Part shown: positions 33,138-44,200 of the stretch, one piece after another
Layout: each line of letters starts with the position of its first letter
Numbering within the stretch: the stretch's first letter is position 1
Source of the DNA: Lolium rigidum
Lineage: Eukaryota; Streptophyta; Magnoliopsida; Poales; Poaceae
Direction: 5' to 3'
Assembly (NCBI RefSeq): GCF_022539505.1
Contig: NC_061510.1
Coordinates: 39,209,047-39,273,046, forward strand
DNA length: 64,000 nucleotides
Notes under the pieces: model-generated
What the model saw: the letters and a program-made list of their open reading frames with translations, nothing else
Databases searched by the model: none
Told to the model about the DNA's origin: nothing
Made by a program: the position numbers and the translations under genes

Positions 33138-34809
33138 GGGCTCGAGCTAGGCCAGGTACTAGCAGTGTCCTTGTGATCCAGAGAAGCTATGAGACATGGT
33201 GAAAGAGAGAGAGGAGAGCCAGAGAGAAAAATGTGTGAGGGTGGCCGGCATGGTACTTGGCATGGCCAAGTGTGATCATGCCAATGCTTTAATCGATCAT
33301 GCAAGTACTGGGCTAGGGGCAGGGGTGTAGGGGAAGCTGATGATCACATTTCAAAAGTGGTTTAGGCTCAAAACTGCTGGACAATAGCAAGTAACATGAA
33401 TTCCAGATTAGGCACACAAGGTGCTCGACACAATGGCCGCATGAAGCTTTTGTTCAAATTTTGGATTTATTTTTGGTGGAGCTTAATCATATAAATAAAG
33501 GGTTGGAATGGTGGTGGTGGTGTTCATTTTGGTGAAGATTTGCAAAGTTTCAAAAACTGGGTTATCTTCACATATATTCAAGGTCTCCACTTGTCCCTGT
33601 CTTTCTGGTCAACCTAGTCAACATTTGCAGAGATGGTCAACATGAAAGTTGTTGACCTTGACATGGTCTTGGATGACATGGTCATAGTTGACCAAGTTTG
33701 GTTTAAGAAATGAGAATTACAGAGGGGTAAAGTGGGGAACATTTTATAAAGTGATAAAATGACCATTATCACATGTATGTTGATTTTGAGTTTTGCTTTG
33801 ATTTTTTTTTGGTTTCTTTGATGCAATTGTGTTTATTTATCATATATAAACATTCTACAAGCAAGAGATCAAGCAATGGTGCCCTTGGTTGAAGTTTTGC
33901 AAAATTGGGTTATGTGTATGTGAGTGAATTTTGGGAATTTTCTCCCTATTTGATTTCTTTCCATTTGATTTGACTTTGGTTGACTCTAATGTGGTTCTTA
34001 TGAGTTTAGTAACATTTTAAGAGCATTGAAACTAAATCAAATGGTCTTGTTCAAAGATTTGCAAATTTGGCCTTAAGACATAAGTGATGAGGTGTCAAAT
34101 TTTCATAAACTTGTACTATGGTTGTTCTTGCCTCACTTGGACATGGGTTAGGGTCCATTTAGTGTTATATTAGGTTTAGAGATGGTTTCACACCATTTGG
34201 TCAAGGTTTAGAGACCTAGGTCAATGTTTGGTGAAATGCCTATGTGTCACATAGGCTTTTATACATATGTTGCATTTGATTTTTAATTTGACTTGGTTTG
34301 ACCCAATTGGTTTTGTTGAGTGTTGAAATGGTATATGGAGGTGATCCAACCATGCACACAAGTCCTAGGTTTAGTTTTTCTTAAATTCCTATATTTGCTC
34401 TTTTACTCTCATATGCCTCCATGGCCTTCTTAGTTCTTTTTATTCTTTTTTGGGTTTCTACTTGGAAATGATTTAAGAAGTGCTATATAAGGTTTATAAA
34501 GCTTTTCCAATCCTTTAAATAAAGTGTAAAGGTCTAGGGTAAAGATTTATAATTATATCCATAGGCACATATGCCTTTTTCTTATTTTAATTTCCTTTTA
34601 TTTTATTTTAACTAGGATGGGAAAAGAGGGGTGAGGTTTTAGGGTTTAATATTATTTCTAATACTAGTAACAAGCAATCATGGCAAGAGCACAAGAATTA
34701 TGCAAGATTATTATGTATCAATCTTAATTTAATAAAAGTTTTTGTTGGTTCCAAAATTTGGAACTAGGGAAATTTGTTTATTTAGTTTTGGAATTTCTGG
34801 GATGTTACA
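33138..34809 (-). mobile_element. LTR of a second Ty3-type element (incomplete)
   Basis: It ends at 34809 with TTTCTGGGATGTTACA, the complement of TGTAACATCCCAGAAA, a very common start of plant Ty3 LTRs. Unlike the neighbours, its text is rich in TTGGTTTGACC/GGTCAAC words. No coding. The left end is lost in the gap. Confidence 0.6.
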
Positions 34810-35270
34810 ACTTCTCCTGGTCTATGCACGTGGCGTAATGGATTTTGACGCTGACGGTGCTCCAACTCATTATGATAGTACCCCTTCTGTCCATTGCGGT
34901 CGTGCTGTTCACAGCTATTCGGGTATACCTGCATTGTATTCTCGAATGACACTAGTCGGTTACTTCCAGCCAACCCGTGGGAAAGGGTTACTAATCTTGG
35001 AGACTATTCTATGTTCCTTGGGTTGAACTATCCGATTTTCATGCCAGTGGGTGGTGCAACATTTCCCCCAGGATATTTGACAAGAAGAAACTGCATCTAC
35101 ACCACGCCTCAGGCCATTGGCTCTCAGTTTGACACATCACATCAAGAAATTTTCCGCTTCGACCTAAATGGCGAAGACCACCAAAGCATATCTTTCTCAA
35201 GCAGCGGTCCGAGGGCCAATCGGCATACGGGTTTTGGTTCATCCTAAGCTACACCAACGCGCTGGACTGG
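34810..35270 (+). pseudogene. Truncated DUF295/KIB1-4 type F-box-associated gene fragment
   Basis: A + strand frame in 34894-35247 contains VTNLGDYSMFLGLNYPIFMP, NCIYTTPQAIG and IFRFDLNGED. A frame change near 35215 leads into AYGFWFILSYTNAL and a stop at about 35290. The pattern (GDYSMFLGLNYPI, NCIYTT, FRFDL) fits the C-terminal beta-propeller region of DUF295/KIB1-4 proteins, often F-box proteins in grasses. The 5' half is missing because the LTR ends at 34809. Non-functional. Family assignment is by motif memory. Confidence 0.5.
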
Positions 35271-36327
35271 AACAAAGACAATCAGAGTTAGGGATATTTA
35301 TGTAATAGTAGGATCATACTACTAGCTAGCTCAGTTGGTCTTGACTCCTATTTAACTATTTATAGCTAATGTACTTAGGTGATAAATTTATGCTATTTGC
35401 ATGAACCCAGGCGCTTCTTTTAATTTGATCAAATACGGTCTATACACATGCATGGTTGTTTGGCTGTTTCAGTGTCCCTAGAGGCATACATATATACTGT
35501 TATTTAGCAATCTTTATTACAGTACAAAGGTCTTAACCTCATGGTTCACAGTAAAGTATAAACGTAGATCAACCATCTAAACATAGAAGACATTCTAGTG
35601 TATGATTCTTACATATACACATCAACATCCTATCGAAAATCTTAATGTGAATTGTACTCGGCCGTACAAACCCGTGCATCATTCTCTAGCCGGTTGCACC
35701 CAAAAACCAAATCGTGGTACTTCATAGTTGACTGTATGTAGGACAACATACAGATCCAATGCGAAGCCATGGGTATCACCTGCATGACAGAACCATATAT
35801 ATTTCACATGGTTGGAGGTACTCCATATGGCATTTAAAATCATTCCTTGTCCTTCATATGGCCCTAAAAATAGTACAGTTGGATTTGTGGGTTTTAATTT
35901 TTTATTAACACACTCAATTGATTGCCCAAACATTGATTAATAATATTATTAAGGGGTGTGATGTTGAAAGCCATAAGAACAATGTGCCAAACAATCTTTG
36001 CTAGCGGACGGTAAATGTATACCCATCAGAAATAATCAGCAGACGTGCATGTTTCTTTGGTCGTAATAACTGCTGCACCATCTTAAAAGTAAATGGCATG
36101 ACCATTTATTTGATTTGATAGCGTGCAGCTAGATGGCGTACATTACTATCTCTACTTCCTTGGGTCGCCCAAATCTGGAGTACTAAAAGCAAATCCTGGT
36201 GATTCATTTGACAAGACAACACAGATGCGTCCAAATTTCTCCGTCCATATTATTATAATCTGGAGTGCGTTGCCTCGTTGCCTTCCAAGAGAAGCTGCAT
36301 TCCTTGCCAAAAAAGAGAGAGAGGCTG
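35271..36327. other. Intergenic, no clear gene
   Basis: AT-rich. A minus-strand frame at 35679-35933 with FWVQPARE at its end is not recognised and may be chance. Sequence near 36120-36320 may be upstream promoter for the TATA at 36328. Confidence 0.35.
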
Positions 36328-36336
36328 TATTTATAA
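36328..36336 (+). promoter_or_regulatory. Possible TATA box
   Basis: TATTTATAA is followed by a C/T- and CTCCACCTCC-rich leader (36340-36420), typical of a plant 5' UTR. Confidence 0.4.
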
Positions 36337-36890
36337 CTACCTCACCGGCCGCCACTAGTACAAACCATCACTCCTCTCCACCTCCACCTTCACCTCCATC
36401 TCTTCCCTAGTAGCTCCACCTCCATATCGGCGACGGACCACAATCGCGCGGCTTCGACTTCCTCTTCGACGGCGGCGGCGACAGAGGCGTGAGGCACCTT
36501 CTCCGCGGCGCATCACTCATCCTCGTCCCGCGGCAACAATGGTTGTATGTGAAATCACCATACCCTTTTGTATGGTAGAGATGATGATGTGCGGATAAAA
36601 TTTTATTGGCGGTTGCTCATCCTTGTTTGAATATTTGGTGTAGATTCACATCTAGGGCAGGGTGTCAAGCGGGGTGGGTAGCGGGCTAGCTAGTTTCGGT
36701 GCGAGTGCTTTAAATCTGCTCTAATCTCAACCACTATTTGCTCTAATTTTCTGCTTTGCGGGACGATTCGCGGACGCCGCTTGCAACCCTAATCTAGGGT
36801 ATTGATCCTAGTTTAGTAGACTACTAGGATTTACATGCCAATTTGTTTTTAGACTAATCCGGATATTTGTCAATACTACTAGAGTACGTA

Positions 36891-36987
36891 CTTCTTCCGT
36901 TCGTATTTAATTGACTCTAGTTGAAAGCATCGGCAGTTCATTTTCTTCTCTCCCTCGCGTCGACTAATTAAAACCGAACAGAGGGAG
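36891..36987. mobile_element. Degenerate Stowaway MITE
   Basis: Left arm CTTCTTCCGTTCGTATTTAA and right arm AACCGAACAGAGGGAG are complementary apart from a few bases, and TA flanks both sides (36889-36890 and 36988-36989). The loop has diverged. Confidence 0.65.
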
Positions 36988-37427
36988 TATTAGGAATCCT
37001 TGTGCATCCGTACTACCAGTAAGGTATTGCGTTGTTGCAGAGGCTCAGTGTAATCAATATCTTTCGATATTAATATACGGAGTACTCACTTTATCAGAAA
37101 ATAAATTAGTAATCCATGTTCAAACTTGCTAGTTTGATCGACGTTTGATGATGATTTGTGAGGCCATGTATGGGCCTAGTTTGTTTCCTTTGCTTGGTGG
37201 TCAGTAGGCTGATGATTTTTTTTGCTTGGTCGATCTGTGGTCGTTCCATGGCCACTGCTGATTAATCATTACTAGAATCAACAATTTTTTGCTTGTCTGG
37301 TGATTGGAATTGTATGCGCTCTTCTGAAGAGCACCATCGCACGATGATTAGTCTTAATGGAGATGCATATGTCGATCAAGAGGGAGAAACATATCTTGAT
37401 CATGCATTTCTCACGAGATTACTTGGT

Positions 37428-37830
37428 GATTGGAAGTAGAATCCACAATTTGTTGTGCAAACTTCTCAACATATGCATATATTCGTTGAATTGGCTTTAT
37501 GTGATCAATATTACTTCTTATTGCAGATGGATGGAGGGGAAAGAGCGAAAAAACCGATACTTAGTGAAATGACTTCTCATTCTGTGACTTCTGATATCCT
37601 AGATGACAAGGTAAATATATAGAACGATGATTCGTAGGTGATGAAAGCAGTAATCCACAATTTGCCGTGCAAACTTCTCAACATATGCATTTATTTGATT
37701 AATTAGTTTTATGTGATCAATAGTATTACTTATTCCGGATGGACGTAGGGGAAGGAACGAAAAGCGGATGCTATGTGAAATGACTTCTAAATCGTGTGTT
37801 CTCGATATCCCGGATGACAAGGTAAACATA
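37428..37830 (+). repeat. Tandem duplication of about 205 bp containing an exon
   Basis: Unit 1 runs from GTGATTGGAAGTAGAATCCAC to GATGACAAGGTAAATAT. Unit 2 (from about 37638) repeats it: TAATCCACAATTTGCCGTGC, CAACATATGCAT, GAAATGACTTCTAAATC, GATGACAAGGTAAACAT. The exon-like segment and its GT donor are both duplicated. Confidence 0.75.
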
Positions 37831-39039
37831 TGGACCGACGCTTGTTTTGTCGCTGCCCTCGTTAGATGGCTAGATGCTCCGGTCTAATTTCTGTTCATGT
37901 GCTTATTATTGCGTAAACATAGAGTTGAAGAAAACTCTATATTGTCCGATGACAAAGGTGAAATGGCATGCCGCCTTTTTAAACCTCCGACGCCACCTTG
38001 TTTATCGTCTATGGAGACCGATGCAGACTGGACCTCGGTATCGATGAGCCTATACGTGGCATCATCGTGCCACATGAAGAAGGTTGTGGATTGGGTTTAC
38101 CCCCTGCTGAAGAAACTGGTGGTGCGACTGGAGCTGCTAGTGTAGAGCCGCTAGTGAACGGTGTCGTGCCACGGGAATTCTCTGAACTAGAGCAAGACGG
38201 TTTACCTATTGTCAAGACCGATGTAACTGGTGCCGATGCCGGAGTTGCTACCGATGATCCTCGCACCCGAAGTTGCCACGCCACCCGAAGGAGGTTTTGT
38301 ATTGGTAGAACCCGTCATGACTATGCCCACAGATCGACCGGTGGTGGACCCGGAGCTGGTAGGGTAGAGCCTCTAGCGAAAGGTGTCGTGCCACGAGAAT
38401 CCTTCGAAGTGGATATTGGTGGTTTACCCTCTCGTAGATACCGGTGGTCTACCCGGAGCTGGTATTGTAGAGATTTCAGCAAACAATGCGTTGTCCCACC
38501 CAACTCCTATGAACTCGGAGCATGTACCTGATGTGCCTTCTCGTAGAACCCGATGCACCTGTAAGTAGTGGTGATGATTCCGCTGAATCTGATCAAGAAG
38601 GATCTGCATCTCGAGGACAAGATGTCAGCCTGTCATTCACTCGAACCCGAGCTGAAGTCGACGAACGGTAGCTTATATGGCACGGACTGTCCTTCAAGCT
38701 CTAAAGATCCAGCTTGGGTGGTTCACAGGACCAGCTACTCCAAGCCATTGTCACTACAAAAGACCAGCCAGCATGCTTCGTTATCTCCCCGCATACCGTT
38801 TGACAAGTCGAAGCACCGCAACCGGCGCATTGTTCAATCCCATCAAGCATGGAGAGAGGAGCTATGTTTATGTCAAGATGATTCATGCTGATTTGGTAAG
38901 GTTCCATGATAAGATGTATGGGTGGGGTGAGGCAAGAGCCACATTTTGCAAGCATTCACACAGCTCTTCGCTCTTGAGCCATACCCCATGGATGCTTACC
39001 CAGTGGTGCAGCTGTCCTGACTTGATATATGTTTTATGA

Positions 39040-40115
39040 TCAGTATGTTGTCGTCGTGGAACTGTGATGTGGAGCTACCTTTCTTATGGTTTCTAGGCTT
39101 TTGGTTTCAACATGTATTATGGAGCTTACCTTAGGACTTTCGCATGCGTTTGGCTGTTGACCCGTAATGTTTGTGGTTGGTTGTCTAATCTACTTGGCAC
39201 AATCACATTGCAAAGGCAAATGTTCCTTTTCTCTTTAATTGTTATTATGACTTATGTGTTATAACCAGGCAAGAATATGCAATCTTGGTTCTCTCGACCG
39301 ATATATATGTACATACAACTTTTGTTCACATAATAACACTTACACGGGAAAAGAGTAGCTTTCTCGGTTGGACAAACACCAAACCACAAAAGGGTAACAA
39401 CACAATATCCAAACTAGGTACGGCACCTGTTGAGCATACATGACTTTTGTCGTAAAATCACGTTAACCAACACTAGCAGCATCTTGTTCTTTGCAAGGTG
39501 CTATGCTTATCAGTCTAATCCCAATACACAACCTACTTCAGGTGGCACGATGATGTCAGTGCAGGTTCACCAAGCACCAACTCTCTTGCATCAGTCTCCA
39601 TTGAAGGTACGCCATCGCTGCAAGAGACACCATTAGCAATGCAACTCGAAGGTGTTCTTATCCTCATATCAGGATCACATAATACAGTGTCAAGCTTCAT
39701 GCACTAGCCAACACAATCAAAAGTCCGAACTAGGATCGCTAGGAAAAAACATGAAGATCCTTTTATCGAATCCCACGCTGAACATCTTTTTCACTAATTA
39801 GGTAAGCTCTCGCCGACAAACATATTACAACAACTCAAGCAAGTGGCTCTATATTTTGGCGCTCGATGGCTGATGCTGCGCATGGAGCCGGCAATAGCTT
39901 CACCTGAAGCCGCAAACCGTGGCGGCCAAATGCAGTGGCTGAAACAAGCAGATTTTCGCAGGCGCTATAAATGCAGCGCCAAAAACAGAATATAATGAAA
40001 AATAGAGTGCAAGAAACAGAAGATCAAACAAAGACTAGAAATAGACATAAAATAGGATAAAATTAGCTTGATAGATACTCCGTAGTTCATATTTGTACAA
40101 AGTAGTGCGATAAAA
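39040..40115. other. Intergenic; one inverted repeat
   Basis: No gene recognised. TTTTGGCGCT (39854-39863) and AGCGCCAAAA (39975-39984) form a 10-bp inverted pair about 110 bases apart, with further GCGC words between them; it may be a small DNA-element remnant. Confidence 0.35.
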
Positions 40116-40728
40116 CTAAACTAAAACTCGACATCTGACGAGTCGTGTCGTGCCCGACACCGGATCCGACGAGAAGAGGTCAATCCAACGGGGTCGTCCT
40201 CGCCAATGGTGGTCGGCCCGGCGAGCTGCGCTTCGATGAAGGCCCGCTCGTCGCCTTCTCCGCCCTCCGCTGTGCGCGGTCCTCCTTCGTCGCAGCCCGC
40301 CCGTAGCCTTCTCCGCCCTCCGTCCGCGGAAGTGCTCGCTCTCGGCGGCTACGTCCTCGGGAAGCGGGCCGCCCACTCGCGCGCCGCGCGCTCGTCCCGC
40401 TCGGGCATGCGCAAACGGCGCTCCGTCTCGCGGCGGCGGCGCTGTTCCTCCTCGTCTAACGATGTACGGCGGCGGCGAGAGATCCTCGGCCCGCTGGCGC
40501 GTCCACACGCCATGGAAATTCATCGACGATCGCGGGCGCCCGAGCCGCCACGCCACGGCGTCGTACGCGCGCGCGGCCTCGTGCGCGGTCTCGTAGGTGC
40601 CGAGGCCGATGCGCTCGCCGCCGTCACGTATCTCCGCGTAATACGTACCTTTGGGGCGCGCGCGCGACGCCGCGGTACCCCGTGCCCGAGACGCGGCAGC
40701 ACCGCGAGCTCGACGCGAGACGAGGCAT
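40116..40728 (-). pseudogene. AP2/ERF-domain gene with a one-base frameshift
   Basis: Read on the minus strand, ATG at 40728 gives MPRLASSSRCC...GTGYRGV. The frame then breaks in a GCGCGCGCGCCCC tract (about 40660) by what looks like one extra base. After the break the AP2 domain continues: GTYYAEIRDGGERIGLGTYE, then TAHEAARAYDAVAWRLGRPR, MNFHGVW and an ERF-like tail with LPEDVAAESEHF. AP2/ERF proteins are DNA-binding transcription factors. This short, intron-less, Arg-rich kind with AWRLGRPR..MNF is, from memory, highly multiplied in wheat-tribe genomes. It sits beside the tandem array that ends in a CACTA terminus, so it may have been captured by that transposon. Further frame changes affect the C-terminal half. 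Confidence 0.75.
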
Positions 40729-41279
40729 GGCGGCGGCGGCGAAGCGGAGCCGCGGCGGCGATATTAGGCGCAGATGGGCAAATTTCAGCAACCCGTGTCC
40801 ATTTTTTTTTGGCAGGATTACGCCATGCACCACCTTCCAATTAGAAAATAGTACTGTTCAGCCTTCCCCTGTTGGGCCCAATATTTCACTTTGGGTTGCC
40901 AACGGCCATCTACATGGTAATTGCTCTCGGCCTACTTGCTCCGGCCGTCGAAGCCCAATAACTACAAATGGGCCTTTCGCTCATGCAATTTCGGCCCTTT
41001 TCTAATGAAACACAGATCCTATGAATGGCAAAAGAAAAACGCGGAGATTCTACATAAAAGTTGTTTTTAGTTATTTTGAATTATTGGGTTCCAATTTTTG
41101 AAACTGCTCATGCCCAATATGAAAATCCTTGTTCGCTCCATACCCACATGGATAACGGTATTTTTAATAATTCATAAAGTGGATTTGAAATTTAAAACAT
41201 ATCCTAATAATTCCATGATTTAATCTATCAACTTGCAAGATCTTGGAGAGAAAAAGCTTGTATTAGTCTGCGTAATCCG
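40729..41279. other. Spacer between the AP2 fragment and the tandem array
   Basis: The segment at 40960-41060 (CAATTTCGGCCC, ACGCGGAGATTCTACATAAA) resembles 44140-44250 inside the array, so it is probably a copy of the same spacer. Otherwise AT-rich, no gene. Confidence 0.5.
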
Positions 41280-44200
41280 CACCGTTTCAAAGGCGGCAGT
41301 GGATCAAAAGAAAAAAAGGAAGTAGCCAGAAATTAGGGGTCAAAAATAACTCCAAGAAATGAAACTTTTATTGTTCGTAGAGGATGACATGCGGGACCCA
41401 TGAGCCAGCAGCTTACTCAACGTTTCAAAGGCGGCATGAGATCGGAAGAAAAAGGCAAGTGACCAAATATCATGTGCCAAAAATAATCCAAGAAATGAAA
41501 CTTATTGTACATAGAGGATGACATGCGGGTCCCATTTTGCAGCAAGCTGTTTCAGCGTTTCAAATGCGGTTTGAGATCAAAAGAAAAAGAAAGTAGCCAG
41601 AAATTAGGGGGTAAAAAACTCCAAAAAAGAAAGTTGATTGTACATAGAGGATGACATGCGGGTCCCATGAGTCAGCAGCTTACTCAACGTTTCCAAGGCG
41701 GCAGGGGATCAAAAGAAAAAGGAAATAGCCAAAAATCGAGGTGAAAAAAAAACCAAGAAAAGAAATTTTATAGTACATAGAGGATGACATGCGGGTCCCA
41801 TGAGCCAGCAGGTTCCTCAACGTTTTCAAAGGCCGGTGGGGATCAAAAGAAAAAGGCAAATAGCCTGAAATTAGGGGTAAACAATAAATCCAACAAAGGA
41901 AAGGTTTATTGTTCATAGATGCTGACATGTGGGACCCATGAGCCAGCAGCGTCAAGGCAAGTGACCAAAAATCAGGGGTAAAAAAAATCCAAGAAAAGAA
42001 ACTTTATTGTACATAGAGGATGACATGTGGGTCCCATGAGCCAGCACCTTACTCAACGTTTCAGAGGCGGCTTGAGATCGAAAGAAAAAGGAAAGTGACC
42101 GAATATCAAGAGCTAAAAATAATCCAAGAAAGGAAACTTTTATTGTACATAGAGATTGACATATGGGTCCCACTAATACAAGCTCTTTCGCTCGAAGATC
42201 TTGCAAGTTGATTGTACATAGAGGATGACATGCGGGCCCCATGTGTCGACAGCTTACTCAATGTTTCCAAGGCGGCAGTGGATCAAAAGAAAAAGGAAAT
42301 AGCCAAAATACGAGGGTGAAAAATAAATCCAACAAAGGAGAGGTTTATTGTCCATGGAGGCTGACATCTGGGACCCACGAGCCAGCAGCGTCCTCTACGT
42401 TTAGAAGGCGACTGGGGATCGAAAGAAAAAAGGCAAATAGCCAGAAATTAGGGGTACAAAATAACTCCAAGAAAGGAAGTGTTTATTGTTCATAGAGGCT
42501 GACATGTGGGACCCATGAGCCAGCAAAGTCTTCAACGTTTCAAAGGCGGCAGGGGATCAAAAGAAAAAGGAAGTAGCCAGAAATTAGGGGTAAAAAATAA
42601 CTCCAAGAAAGGAAACTTTTATTGTTCATAGAGGATGACATGCGGGACCCATGCTCCAGCAGCTTCCTCAACGTTTCAAAGGCGGCATGAGATCGAAAGA
42701 AAAAGGCAAGTGACCAAAGATAAGGACCCGAAAATAATCGAAGAAAGAAATTTTATTGTACATAGATGATGAAATGCGGGACCCATTTAGCAGCAGCGGT
42801 CTCAACGTTTCCAAGGCGGCACGGGATCAAAAGAAAAAGGAAGTAGCCAGAAATTAGGGTTCAAAAATAACTCCAAGAAAGGAAACTTTTATTGTTCGTA
42901 GAGGATGACATGAGGGACCCATGAGCCAGCAGCTTACTCAACGTTCCAAAGGCGGCATGAGATCGAAAGAAAAAGGCAAGTGACAAAATATCAGGAGACA
43001 AAGATAATCCAAGAAAAGAAAACTTTATTGTACATAGAGGATGACATGCGGGTCCCATTTAGCAGCAGCGGTCTCAACGTTTCAAATGCGGCTTGAGATC
43101 AAAAGAAAAAGAAAGTAGCCAGAAATTAGGGGGTAAAAAACTCCAATAAAGGAAAGTTTTATCGATGAGCCAGCAGAGTCCTCAACGTTTCAAAGGCGGC
43201 AGGGGATCAAAAGAAAAAGGAAATAGCCGAAAATCAGAGGGTGAAAAAAAACCAAGAAAATGAACTTTTATAGTACATAGAGGATGACATGCGGGTCCCA
43301 TGAGCCAGCAGGTTTTTCAACATTTCAAACGTGGCATGAGATCGAAAGAAAAAGGCAAATGACCAAATATCAGGATCCAAAAATAATTCAAGAAAAGAAA
43401 CTTGATTGTACATAGAGTATGACATGCGGGTCCCATTTAGCAAGCAGCGGTATCACCGTTTGAGAGGCGGCAGGGATCGAAAGAAAAAGGCAAGTGACCA
43501 AATATGAGGTGCCAAAAAAATCGAAGAAAAGAAAGTTTTATTGTACATAGAGGATGACATGCGGGTCCCATGAGCCGACGAGGTTTTTCAACGTTTCAAA
43601 CGTGGCATGAGATCGAAAGAAAAAGGCAAGTGACCAAATATCAGGAGCCAAAAATAATTCAAGAAAAGAAACTTGATTGTACATAGAGGATGGCATGCGG
43701 GTCCCATTTAGCAGCAGCGGTATCACCGTTTGAGAGGCAGTAGGGGATCGAAAGAAAAAGTCAAGTTACCAAATATGAGGTGCCAAAAATAATCCAAGAA
43801 AAGAAAGTTTTATAGTACATAGAGGATGACATGCGGGTCCCATTTAGCAGCAGCGGTATCACTGTTTGGGAGGCAGCAGGGGATCAAAAGAAAAAGCCAA
43901 GTGACCAAATATCAGGAGCCAAAAATAATCTAAGAAAAGAAATTTTACTGTACATAGAGGATGACATGCGGGTCCCATTTTGCAGCAGCGGTCTCAACGT
44001 TTCCAAGGCGGCACAGGACCAAAAGAAAAATGAAGTAGCCAGAAATCAGGGGGTGAAAAAAATCCAAAAAAAGAACGATTTCAATTGGGCTGCATGTGGA
44101 CATCTGGGCATTCGAACTATCCTGCTGGCCCTTTTGACTCGTACAATTTCAGCCCACTCCAAAACAGGATAGTTCGGATTTTTCTAAAAAAATGGGAAAG

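Larger units (their letters stand above)
36540..39039 (+). pseudogene. Gene-like region with several exons, unrecognised
   Basis: After the leader, ATG at 36540 opens MVVCEITIPFCM before a possible donor. Further candidate exons: 37345-37440 (DQEGETYLDHAFLTRLLGDW), 37530-37610 (ERAKKPILSEMTS...ILDDK, then GTAAAT), and a duplicate exon at 37740-37822. Then a long frame at 38000-38530 contains VEPLVNGVVPREFSELEQDG and later VEPLAKGVVPRESFEVD, an internal repeat. Then 38568-39039. Frames are interrupted by stops and small shifts. I do not recognise a domain. It could be a decayed host gene or a gene carried by a DNA transposon; a real transcript cannot be excluded. Confidence 0.3.

Noticed and set aside
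35679..35933. Minus-strand frame of 84 codons
   Set aside because: No recognisable domain; may be chance in AT-rich DNA.
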